Source of the DNA: Limanda limanda
Taxonomy: Eukaryota; Chordata; Actinopteri; Pleuronectiformes; Pleuronectidae
Reading direction: 5' to 3'
Assembly: GCF_963576545.1 (NCBI RefSeq)
Contig: NC_083651.1
Coordinates: 20,258,248-20,322,247, forward strand
DNA: 64,000 nucleotides
The notes beneath the pieces were generated by a model, which saw only the letters and a list, made by a program, of their open reading frames with translations, did not search any database and was not told where the DNA came from. Below are positions 53,580-64,000 of the stretch, piece after piece. How positions within the stretch are numbered: position 1 is the first letter of the stretch; every line of letters begins with the position of its first letter. Both the position numbers and the translations under genes were made by a program.

Positions 53580-54258
53580 TAGGGTTGCAAAGGGGCGGAA
53601 AGTTTCGCGTAAATTTCCGGAAACTTTCCGGAAGTTAAGCTCGGGTATTTTGAAAAAAAAAAATGAGCAAATTAAACGCTGAGCAATAAAAACATCATTC
53701 AAAACTCTATTTTAAAGATGTATGGAATGCAGCACACGCTGCACATTGAATTTCAACCCTCCACTGTGCATTCTTCCATCACATGCACAGATAATTCCCA
53801 GCATCCTGCATACTACAGCAGGGTTATTGAGGCCTGCTGTAGTGTGCAGGACTAGTCAGGTAAGTTTCGATGATATTACTGGGGAAAATATATTAGCATG
53901 CTGATATATCTCATGTGTGGAGACATTTCATCCCATCCAATGTAGAAGGAAAGGCTGTATACATTTGCAAATACTGTGCAAAGACCTGTGTTAAGAATGA
54001 CACAAAGATGCAGAAGCATATAGTCAAGTGCCCAAAGTTTCCTCAGGACTCAAATCAGCCTATGACAAAACAAAATGTTTATATTTATGTCTGTATATGA
54101 CAAGGTAAATACAGTTAGTATAAATTACCTACAACATTTCCAGTTTATTCCCGTATATTCCCGTATATTCCCGTATATTCCTGTTAATTCCCGTTAATTA
54201 CCGTTAATTCCCATGGAAAGTTTCCAAGTTTGAATATTCCCGGAATTTTGCAACCCTA
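53580..54258 (+). mobile_element. Non-autonomous hAT element with BED-finger remnant
   Basis: 679 bp. Ends TAGGGTTGCAAA... and ...TTTTGCAACCCTA are inverted repeats, flanked on both sides by an exact 8-bp GGTCTGAA target duplication (53572-53579 and 54259-54266), as expected for hAT. Subterminal ATTCCCGTAT/TTAATTCCCGT units at about 54145-54215 resemble transposase-binding arrays. The rest of the transposase is absent. Confidence 0.9.
53915..54100 (+). pseudogene. BED-type zinc-finger fragment of a hAT transposase
   Basis: The frame reads WRHFIPSNVEGKAVYICKYC, then AKTCVKNDTKMQKHIVKC. The WxxF start and the CxxC...HxxxC spacing fit a BED finger, the DNA-binding N-terminus of hAT transposases. 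It stops after about 61 codons with no RNase H-like catalytic part. It lies wholly inside the 53580-54258 element. Confidence 0.7.
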
Positions 54259-55051
54259 GGTCTGAATGAGATGTGGTCATCGCAGTCCTGAGAAGGTTAC
54301 TGATGGCTAACAATATGAGAAATATCAGTAATCCTGCCTTTTAAAAGTTGTTCACCTTCCTCTATTTCATTAATTACCACAGCACCGAAACATGAAAACA
54401 ATTTGGCATTTTTTTGACTGCAAACATTCACGGATGAGACATGTGTAGGTGCTGGACTGAACCGCCGGGACTGTGTGAAGTGACCCAATCTACTCAAGTA
54501 GTACCAGCAACCCGCTGTCATGCCACACGCTGTCCCTGTCCCCCTGACAATGCGTCCCCATATCACCAGGACGGTCCGCGCCGTGTTAGACTTCAAATGA
54601 ACTGTACAATGACCTGCAAATGACAAGCACAGAGAGTTGCAGCCCCCAGCGACTTTGGTGTGAATAAGTTTTAACCCTTTGTTTGGCCGCGGAAGAGGGG
54701 AAGAAAGCATAATCTATGATCCCAATGTTTCTGGAATGTTTAAAAAGGTCAATATGCTGATATTTTTGACAGCGCTTGACCTTTTGTGAAAAAAGTAACA
54801 AAACCATTGGAATTGAAATAACTTCTTTGTTTAGTTCTGGCACATAATGTATCACAGTCAAAGCGCGCTGTCTCCCCGCAGCATCTGCCCATGAGTGACT
54901 TGACTGTTAATCCAGCGTATTGATCTAATATCAAAAGGTGCTATTTAAATGCAGCATAATTCCCTGGGAGCCATGATCCGTCAGTGGGCTCTGTTTGGAA
55001 TCTGGCTGAATAACTAATGTCTGTTTTTGTCTGTCCCAATGTCCAGGTGGC

Positions 55052-55129
55052 CCAACATCTGGCTGCGGCCGACAGAGGTGTTTCCTATAGAGCGGTCGAG
55101 AGGGGCTCATGTAGCCCTGGAAGAGTGAG
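55052..55129 (+). pseudogene. gpd2: Possible gpd2 relic exon E (VAQHLAA)
   Basis: After an AG acceptor (caatgtccag/) the sequence reads VAQHLAA, matching the gpd2 segment VAQHLAATYGDKAF. It then diverges, and a different frame gives TEVFPIE, reminiscent of the downstream SEFPYIEAE. It ends at a plausible donor (AGAG/TGAGTA or similar). An internal deletion would explain this. The evidence is short, so the call is tentative. Confidence 0.4.
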
Positions 55130-55649
55130 TACGTTTATCTATTTAGGACGTTAAAGAGCTGATGTTGCAAAATGGTTCACAATAAAAATAAAAATAAACA
55201 GTTAACATGGGGAGAGTAAAAATCAAATAACTATAAAAGTAGAGAGTTATGAAGTTAAACGTACAGGAGGAGGGAGACGTGTCCTCATTTGAAGACATCA
55301 GACACATACTGGTGATGTGGGGCTGCAGCACTGTGGATCTATCACAGGAAGGTCCTTCACCGCATAGATTGATTCAATTATGCCAAACAGCATCATAGAG
55401 GATGGTAAAAAAACTAAACTTTGCCATATCATTCTGATACGCTGACCCACCCACTGCTCACACAGTTTGGATCAAAACCTCCTTTCATAGAATAACGTAG
55501 ATGTATTTTGATACTTGCATCAGATTAATCTGATCATCTTTATCCCCTCTCACTAACCACAGAAACCTGGTTTCTCCTGCACAAAGGAAACAACCTTGTA
55601 TTCAACTTTTAACATTGTCACAGGTTCTGCTGCTTTTGTTAGACACCAG

Positions 55650-55870
55650 GTAGGTTATGGTTTCACCCCTGTTTGTTGGTCAGTGAGATTACACAAAAAC
55701 TACTGGATTACCACAAAGCTTGATCAAAGAATGTGGTATAGTCAGGGAAGAACCCATTAAATGTTGTATGGGGGGGTGGACCAGGACTTTTTTGACACTG
55801 CCTTTAACATTGAGGGATTCAAAGTTTTACATTTTACTTTTCTCAAATTTTCTTGAATGTGGTTTCATGA
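55650..55870 (+). repeat. Dispersed repeat, copy 1 of an inverted pair
   Basis: GGTTATGGTTTCACCCCTGT, GATTACACAAAAACTACTGG, GGATTACCACAAAGCTTGAT and GGGAAGAACCCATTAAATG match, in reverse complement, the copy at 60730-60955. The family is common in ray-finned fish. Confidence 0.65.
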
Positions 55871-57882
55871 GGTACTGTTGTCCCCTGGCGTTGCTCTAGT
55901 TTCCACTGGTCTCTGCTGGCTTTGAGTAACTCTAATCTTGAGGGCTTGGTATTAGTGCTGTTGATCACAATGGGTCAGGCAGATAACTGTCATAACTTTA
56001 TATCACTCCCCACAATTTACACAGTTACTTTTTTTGATTGATAAAGCGGCTGTGAGTTCCAATGTGACTCCGAGTGGAAAGGGGAACATGTGTTTCATTC
56101 AGTGAAGTGTGTTTTAATACAACACTGGGGTAGCATCACCAAACAGACTCTTCACCTGTTTATTCCCATGATCCTTTGATTCATGCAAGAATAGAACCAA
56201 GCAGTTGTGTATGATAGTATGGAGCCGGAGAGGGGTGTAACCAGCAGCCGGCGTTTCCCAGGGGACCACACGTCCTGGAGAGCAGGTTTAGTTCCCACAC
56301 GGCCTGTTCTCTGAAGGCAAGGGGAGAAGAAAACAAGAGGCCACATTGCATCACAGACATAAATCCTTTCATCATGATGCTGATGTTTAAATGTAATTAT
56401 ATGAAAATGTGAAAGAAATTCCATGTAAATATTAACTCCACTTCTGCTCCTGTATGTCCCGTACACACAAAATGATCAGGTTAGTGAAACGCAGTGGAAA
56501 TGCAGAGCCAGAATCCTAGAGGCCTCACAGGTTGTTGAAAGTTAAGTCTTAAGGTTCCTGCAGTGGAAACAGGTCTTGCCGTGTACCGAACTCTGAAGGT
56601 GCATGGAGGCACAGCCATTGTGGCAGACGCTGCTGGGCTTCCTGAGCATGCAGGCCAGCAGACAGGGCTCTTCCTTGAATTGTTGACCTCACGGCAAGGC
56701 ATGCAGACTGAGTAGAGAGCCCCTGACCCAGGTTTCATATTAAAAAACTAATACATTCAATGTTAAACACAAGCAAAACTACTGTCTGTCCTCTGCTTAG
56801 CTCCCCGGATGTTGTATGAACCAATTACTCAGTCCACAAATATGTTCACAATATGTTCTGTTGCTGTCGAATTAGGCTTGTGCACTGTGTCTGTTTAGGA
56901 TAGATGGGTTTGACAGCATCATTCACTGTGGCAGTAATCCTCTCCCCAACCAGCTCCTTCAATTCCAGCACTGGTATTCCCACACATGCATTAGATTGAC
57001 CTCACATTAACCCAGATACATTTGATCTTTAAGATCCATAAATTGGCTTTTGTCATTACCATAGGTTAATTACTGAGATTTGCTCTGTACCGTTGCTACA
57101 CTGAGATTGCAATAATAAGCGCCACACAAAAGCCATTCACGCTGCCTGCGTGAGCAGCAAATGGGCATTGTTTTGATCTTTCTATTCCTGTCGGGAGTTT
57201 TGTTTGTATTGGTCTATTATTAGCGGTCTACCTAGCACTACTTTTGATACAGTTTGATTCTGCTGAGCTTAGTGCAAACCTTGCCCTTCCTGTCATTCTC
57301 TCCTTAATAAGTCAGCTGACGTGCAGCTCAGATGAGGATCTGGCTGCTGGGTGCACAGACTTCCCCACAGCACCTTGTGTGCATTGGGAACAGAATTTCT
57401 AGTTCCACACAAAAATGTTTTAATAGTTTTTAATTTCTCAGATTTTCTTGTATTGATTTTCGTGTGTTTTATTTAAAATAGAACCTGATAAATTGACTAT
57501 GATGCATTTCTTGTTAGATGCTCTTGATGTTTCAAGAATGGAATAGAAGGCCTGGCTGAACTGGTTGAATAAAAGTTAAATATTAAATGAATACAAAATA
57601 AACAATATTAATGTTGATAATGAGATGTCTTTTTGGTAGAACCCAAATATAAAGTATGCAACTTGCTGCTTGTCTGTCATTTAAAGTTATTAACCTTACA
57701 TTTAATAGACACTTTTAACCCCCACCGTGTCAAACTCTGTGACCATTAAGCCGTCTTCATTTCTCCTGTCACATGAATGCTCCCTGATTGTAAACATGAG
57801 AATCCTCCTCATCACCACACGCCTTCCCAGGGGGGGGCAGTGTACAGGCTCGGCTCTTTACTCCTAGAACAGGTACAGGATG

Positions 57883-58027
<145 letters not shown>

Positions 58028-59711
58028 GGGGTCCTAACATTAGATGAATAATCTGTCTCACCGTGCAAAGTGGTGTAAATAAATAATGATTTGCACTTTG
58101 AGAGGGGTGCCAAACATTACTCACAAAAATATTAATTCTTGTATCACTGGGGCTTTAATAGAAGCTCAGCAGCCATGACACTCAGATGCTCTCAGCCCGA
58201 TGTGCAGGATCCGTTGCATCAGTCCAGATGTTGACTGGAACAGCACGTCCATGTTGTTTGATTCATCCATTCATCCGCGAGATATTACCTCTCCCCACTG
58301 AACTCTGTAATCATGGCCAAGTCTGAGAAAGTTATGGAAATGATGAGGAACGCGCTGAAATAGGTTTTCCTAATATAGTATGAAGACAGCAATGTTTCTT
58401 CCACCTACAACATAACATGGAACCGGTGCAATAAAGTCAAACAAAGGAAACACGAACTTGGATGCTGACAAAAATGGCTCATGAAATTGATACTGTTCTG
58501 AAAAAGTCATTAAAACGTCTGCACTGCACTGTGGTGTGGTTTTGTAGTTGTTTGTGTGATCAGTGCTGTTGTCAAGCCGTCGGGCCGTAACCAACAGGAC
58601 TATATGTGTGTCTCCTGTTGTTTGTCCAAGCCAGTTCACCTGGGTTCGACAGGAAACGTATGGATTACCTATAAACCCGAGATTCAGCCAGTGACAGGTC
58701 TGTGGAAGTGAACCACTGCAGCACGACTAATTGAGCCGTGGGTTTGCTGTAGGGGCTCGTGTGGGAGTTTCTGTCAACGCAATTTCTAAATTAAACACAT
58801 TTCAGTGATGGCAAACACTGGGGATTCAAATTCATAAGATTTTCTCTCATAAAAGAAAGGCCTATATTGTTCTGCATTTAACCTGCTTGAAAATATTTGG
58901 TTTTGATTGTTAAGATGTGCTCAAGTTTCAGACAACTCTTGAACTTCTCATTTTTACTTCTGCTAGTTTGTTCTTTCGGCAGTTTTAACTATAAATTCAA
59001 TCATTTGAGTTAGTAGCAGAAGATAATACCCTAAAGCTTCCTGTAGTGAGTAGGACATGGTTGTTTGTAAATGAGAGCAAAACAATTTGGTAATTAAAGG
59101 CTTTGATGAAGATCAGTGCAAATTGACCCCGGTGTCTTTTCTATGTTGTTGTTACCTTCATGGCATCGACATCAATATAAGATCTTCAAGAGGAAAAAGT
59201 ACAACAATGAAATACACTTTAATTATTTGAGTTATAATTATGATGCTACATTGAGTGTGAAAGTGAAAGCTTCTCATTTGCCACTGTGTTTGAGGTTGAG
59301 GCTGCTCATCAGCTGGTCTCTAATAACAACATACAAAAATACAATGGTTTATATCGTCAAGTAAATTAAAAAGACATATGAATCATGATCAAGGAAAGTA
59401 CAAAATAATGGAAAGAAGCAGGTATGAGACATACTGTGAATTGAACCATGAAGTAGCTGTTCACGCGCCGGAACAGTGGAATTAATATTTATCATTTCTA
59501 GAGAGGACGAGGAGCAAACACACACACAAGAAATACTCAAGATGACACCGCTACACAACTGAATTTCTTTGATTCTTTTTCCAGTTTTTCCAAATTGTGA
59601 CAGATTTTTTGTGATAATTGAAAAAAATAAAGAAAATATTGTTGTTAAAATAATTATTACTACTAATTATCAGTTATCTTCACACACATATGTCTCTCTC
59701 CCTGTCTCTCC

Positions 59712-59713
<2 letters not shown>

Positions 59714-59744
<31 letters not shown>
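59714..59744. repeat. (AC)n microsatellite
   Basis: About 30 bp of perfect AC. Confidence 0.9.
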
Positions 59745-59747
<3 letters not shown>

Positions 59748-60729
59748 CTCACCCGCCTTCCTGTCCTCGCGTGACGCTGGCAGTGGTCTCCCGCTCGGTG
59801 ACAATGATGAATGCAGAACATGAAACACATTAATGCAGCGGATTCTGGTCAATGTCAGCCCTTTCTTCAACATGTCAAGTTAAACAAACAAGATCAAGCA
59901 ACAGCGAATGGTAATTGACCCTCCGGAGATAACACCCCTGTCACTGAAGAGGGAGGTCACGGGAATCTCAAGCCATCCTCAAACCGTGAGATGGACACAC
60001 ACTCCAAGATATACTCCGCTCAGCCTCCAAATGGTCACACTTTCATATAATGCTGTAAGCTTCTTGCTCTCTCTCCCTCTCTCTCTCTCTCACAGAGGTG
60101 AATTATAAGAAGGCGCCCTGTGTTATATACTTCCTCTGCACAGTGCTTCATCAGCATTAACCTGACATTGTAATAAGTGGATTCTGCTTGTAGGAGATGT
60201 CTGAAACCTTCGCGAGACGTGTTTAAAGTGTGGAGGCTTCTGACATTTTAATGATTCTTTCTGGCGAAATCGAACTAATTAGGGGAGTTTTTGATTTTCT
60301 AACCTCCTGTCTTAAAGAAGGAAGCTTGTATACTTACTGTGTGTCCGTCAGCGTTACAGAGTGACGCTGTGTAATTGGAGGAGCGTGTGATAGAAGTGTG
60401 GAGGTTTACCACGTTGAGAAAGTGATTCATTTAAGTCGAACGGATGAGAGGATTTAATTTGACTCCCTTTTAGTCCATCAATAAAAATGTATTGGGTGTG
60501 ATTGGTGTTTGTGTTTACACCGGAGCCTTTCACCTTATGTGTGTGAGAAGATGTTTGATGAGACCCTGTGTCCAGTCGGTTTCGGGTTTTGAACTAAGTT
60601 ACACTAAGAAACTACAATGGCACTCGGGCCCTTACTTAATCCCAACAGTCCCATTAAATTCAATCAAGCTTCACCAAATTGTACACACTCAGATATCAGT
60701 CCCCTAAATATGTCTGATTTAGATTTTCA

Positions 60730-60955
60730 TCAATATCCATAAATTACTCCCTGGAACAACTGTGACAATGTTGATAAACACCTTGTATCGCAATGTTCAA
60801 GACGGTGAAAAAAGATCTCTGGGTTCTTCCCCAACTCATGCCGCATTCTTCCACCAAGTTTTGAGGTAATCCATTCAATTGTTTTGTGTGTAATCTTGCT
60901 TACAAACAAACAAGCCAATAAACAGACAGGGGTGAAAACACAACCTTCTTGGCAC
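60730..60955 (-). repeat. Dispersed repeat, copy 2 of an inverted pair
   Basis: On the minus strand it reads AGGTTGTGTTTTCACCCCTG, AAGATTACACACAAAACAAT, GGATTACCTCAAAACTTGGT and GGGGAAGAACCCA, collinear with 55650-55870. Confidence 0.65.
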
Positions 60956-61746
60956 AGTTAGGAACATCATGCCAAAGCGACCTAGCAGCAGGTGGAGTGT
61001 ATCTATAACTCTGGTTCCAATCATTTGTGTGGATCTTCTGCTGCACACACAAACCACTGCTAAATCAAACATTGAATAGTGTGTTGGCAGCTGTAAATGA
61101 GCGGCTCTGCCAAAACACACACATCACACTGTCTGTGTGTGAGCGATCCAAGTGTACAACGTGTTGCGTGAGAGGAACTGTCAATAATGTGGCAGTTGAG
61201 ATTTAACAAGAGTTATTTTGAGGGTTAATTTCTTGAATGAGTGATTGTTCCAGCTGATAAAAGAAAGAAATAACGTTTGTTTGTTTGCTGGTTCCAACTT
61301 CTGAACCACAACTCAGTTTTATTCCTGCATTAACCAATAGCAAAGCAAAAACTTATAAAAAAAAGGATGGATGACTGAGCAGGTTGATGTAAGTCAACAG
61401 AAAATTAATCTTCAAACTTTTAGTCTCAATAAAATGTGATATTGTCAGATTTATGTACGATTTTAAATCAAGATGTTAAATGAACTCACAGTCATTTGAA
61501 AAAGATATCAGAATAGCATGTGTATGACTCGCTACTGATTGGGTTTAGCAAAATAAAATTATCAGAACTAATTGGAACTATAGAGAATCTGTTTGATCGC
61601 CATAGCGATTTTATTTATTTATGTATAACTCAAAGGCTCAACCAAACTTTCCGCCTCGACACAAACATAAAATCTGGATCTCTCTACTTGGCAGAAAGTA
61701 GTTATAAATGTTTTGTGGATCAAACTAGATACACAGTAAATGGTCA

Positions 61747-61835
61747 ATTGACTGTATTTATATAGAGCTTCCTGACTGCTTTACAGTACAAGCCACATTC
61801 ACCCCTTTATTTATATACCATCATATTGGTTGGTT
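61747..61835 (+). repeat. Fish repeat fragment (TATTTATATAGAGCTT)
   Basis: GACTGTATTTATATAGAGCT, GCTTTACAGTACAAGCCACA and TTCACCCCTTT match a well-known teleost repeat. Confidence 0.55.
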
Positions 61836-62149
61836 AGTGTTGCAGTAGGTGTAAAAATATTCAAAAACCTCAGCACCACATCAAAAACTCTCAGTCCAAA
61901 TACCATTGGGAGCAAGCTAGAAAATCAGTTTCTTTGAATTCGGGTGATATTGCAAGATTATAGCTTCCTCCACTCACTGGCTTCGAAATCTGACCATCAT
62001 CCTCCCCACACGGAGACTAAATGCTTGATATTTATTAGATTAATTCAGTCTGTGCTGGACGAGATACAAATCAACATTAAACGTATTTAAATATCCTGCG
62101 GTATAGGTGCATGTGATTGGCTCCGAGAAATGTAATGGTCGTGCGTTTT

Positions 62150-62580
62150 ATGAAGCTGAATGCCTTGTTGTATTTGACGCCGGCTTTTAATTTCTGTATC
62201 TGTCCGTGCAGTTGCTGTTTTTATTGCTATTAATTTATCACTTGGGTTTTGTCTGCTTGGCCACTTGCATTTATAGAGTAATAAGGGAATGTATTTAATG
62301 CGGCCTGCTTTCAGTTGCAGAGGGAATTGTTAGCATGAATCAAGGGCTTGATTAAACCACACTGTCCAGGGCTTTTAAGTGTGCTTAATTTCACACCATC
62401 TATAAATAAAGCAATTATTTTGTCATGCACACTGTCAAACAGCAGGCTTCATATATTTGGTTCTGCAGTGACAATTGTATATTTGAAGGCGCCGTCAAAG
62501 AGTTATTCTCCTCTTGTTAATCCATTTCTAATGTCGACTATAGGCTGCCTCTTTTCTTTTTGTCTTTGACAAAGCTCAAA
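62150..62580. promoter_or_regulatory. Candidate conserved non-coding element
   Basis: About 430 bp with no repeats and no coding frame, but steady mixed composition and many TAAT/ATTA and TTTAAT motifs, in the flank of a developmental transcription factor gene. Conservation itself was not tested. Confidence 0.3.
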
Positions 62581-64000
62581 TTATGAGGGAATTGTATTTC
62601 GACGGAGTTCTAATGCATATTTTTGTTGGGCTTAATCTACAGATTGTTGTGTCCAGCCACATGGGAATTATGCAATGCAAACTCCTCAAAAGAACACAAA
62701 CAGGGAATTTCTCAAGACCGAGTGTGTGGGAGGGCTTATCCGAGCGTCTGCCGCCAGTCGCAGCGCTGGAGGATTCTTCGTGTTGAATGGATTTGTGCTT
62801 TTATTTCTAATCTTCATTGTCTCTCTCGTGCAGTTGGGCAGAGTCTTGTCTTGATTCTGACCAAAGCGACGAGAAATTAAGTAAGCCGTTGCTGCATGTG
62901 ATCACTTTTAGCCTCAAACTGCAGAAATCAGAGACCAGTCGTCGTTAGTTTTCAACATTTCACCTTCATCTCCTCTCACTTTGTCAACGCTGAATCAGTT
63001 TTTTTTTGTAAAACACATAAGGACACAAGGCTACGAGCACGATGCCATTTGGCTTCAAAACCGCTTTGAAAATAACTCCTTTGTGTACACATCCAAATGG
63101 CACTGTGTATAATCATGCATGCTGGAGGACCTAAATGCATCGTAATTAGAAAATAATGGGCTACCGTTCATGGATGGGAGGTTTCTACTTAACATTTTCC
63201 CTCACAGCAAATGGGCTGAAGTCAAAATCAACCTGGACAGAGGTGGTCAGACTCCAGAATAAAAGTGGATCTTGCCTGTTAAAAGAGAGGTGGTGGTGGT
63301 GGGGGTTCTGTGCACACAGAGGTGTAATGGCCACGCTGTCTCTATTAAGGCTAACAGCTCTCGTCTCCTTCAAGGCGGTCATTTAGTAGTGCTGCTCATT
63401 CAGCCTAATCAATGGTTGAAGCCGCAGCGAACCATTAAATAAAAAAAGAGGCCAGAGATGAGGTGCTTCTGATTGGGGTTAATTGGATGTAATTGGAATT
63501 TATACTGTACAGTGGACGACTCATTAAGAACACATTTAAAAATAATGTCATTTGAGCTCAGGTCATTTAACCATTTTTTCATTGGAAAAAGTACGAAGCG
63601 GGACTTGGGGGGGGGGGGGAGATTGGTGTAGCTGGTGTGAAAGCCTGCGGACTGTTCACGGCACAACGCACAATGTCACTTATTGATCGGTCACTTGGTT
63701 CAGTTTCACGTAGAAAACCAATTTATTTACAATTTCCCAACAGTCAACGGCAACTTCTTCAGTATCCGTCTTTATATCTTGTTTCATCACTATCTTGTAC
63801 ACGGCATATTTTCCTTATGCTGCTTATTTTAAACATTGCACATTCCCCAGTGAATACTCACAGAAGTGTTCATGTAAATTGTTGCTTGTTCATGTAAATA
63901 ACATAGTGTCATTGTTTTTTTCATATTATAGTTGCAATTTTCTGTATTTATCTCACTTGCAGGATTGTTAACATTGTGAAATAGAGCGTTTTCCAACATT

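Larger units (their letters stand above)
40663..55129 (+). pseudogene. gpd2: gpd2 relic (mitochondrial glycerol-3-phosphate dehydrogenase)
   Basis: Five exon remnants lie on the plus strand in gpd2 order: 40663-40788, 46370-46535, 47516-47661, about 48871-49030 and about 55052-55129. The intact enzyme is an FAD-dependent inner-membrane protein that oxidises glycerol 3-phosphate and feeds electrons to ubiquinone. The first three are recognisable over their whole length with splice sites kept, but each has a net +1 frameshift. The fourth is badly scrambled and the fifth looks deleted inside. By eye I found no N-terminal FAD-binding GGGATG exon, no exons for the 120 or so residues between exons 1 and 2, and no C-terminal EF-hand exons. 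Human GPD2 is divergently adjacent to NR4A2, so the position is syntenic. An assembly with C-run errors is the main alternative for the first three exons, but not for the missing and scrambled ones. Confidence 0.8.

Overview
This window reads as teleost fish nuclear DNA, probably from a percomorph-like genome. It carries one intact vertebrate gene, nr4a2 (Nurr1, orphan nuclear receptor), on the minus strand at about 27.2-32.65 kb. The intron-exon structure, the long dinucleotide microsatellites, a tRNA-derived SINE, hAT, piggyBac-like and Tc1/mariner-like elements and several repeat families familiar from ray-finned fish support this. The nr4a2 model is complete. It has two non-coding 5' exons and six coding exons with canonical GT/AG junctions, encodes 600 aa, and has a 3'UTR of about 1.25 kb. 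A CRE-like site, two CCAAT boxes and a TATA-like box lie just upstream.

Layout: 1-27.2 kb is a gene desert downstream of nr4a2. It holds an old tandem duplication (3.57-4.28 kb), a degenerate dispersed repeat (9.56-10.24 kb), two MITE-like elements (17.80-17.98 and 19.08-19.45 kb), a processed retrocopy of an unidentified mRNA (20.62-21.35 kb), microsatellites and candidate conserved non-coding stretches. 27.2-32.8 kb is nr4a2 with its promoter. 32.8-40.6 kb is intergenic. From 40.66 to 55.13 kb, on the plus strand and in the expected order, lie remnants of exons of gpd2 (mitochondrial FAD-linked glycerol-3-phosphate dehydrogenase). Three of them each have a net +1 frameshift, one is badly degraded, one looks internally deleted, and the other exons are not found. 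In human, GPD2 lies next to NR4A2 in this same divergent orientation. The relic is therefore best read as the lost copy of a bystander gene after teleost genome duplication, inside a regulatory neighbourhood kept for nr4a2. 55.1-64 kb is gene-free, with a 141-bp GT microsatellite and repeat fragments.

Main points for a second look: (1) the gpd2 ghost gene beside an intact nr4a2; (2) a direct repeat pair of about 0.5 kb inside the relic's introns, the second copy flanked by a 31-bp duplication as if pasted in by templated repair; (3) a spliced 89-codon upstream ORF in the nr4a2 leader that overlaps the main start out of frame, plus a start-stop element; (4) a 679-bp hAT element with intact 8-bp target duplications carrying only a BED-finger fragment; (5) a poly(A)-tailed retrocopy of unknown origin. 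No tRNA, rRNA or CRISPR was found. Repeat families and conserved elements were named from pattern memory, not from a search.
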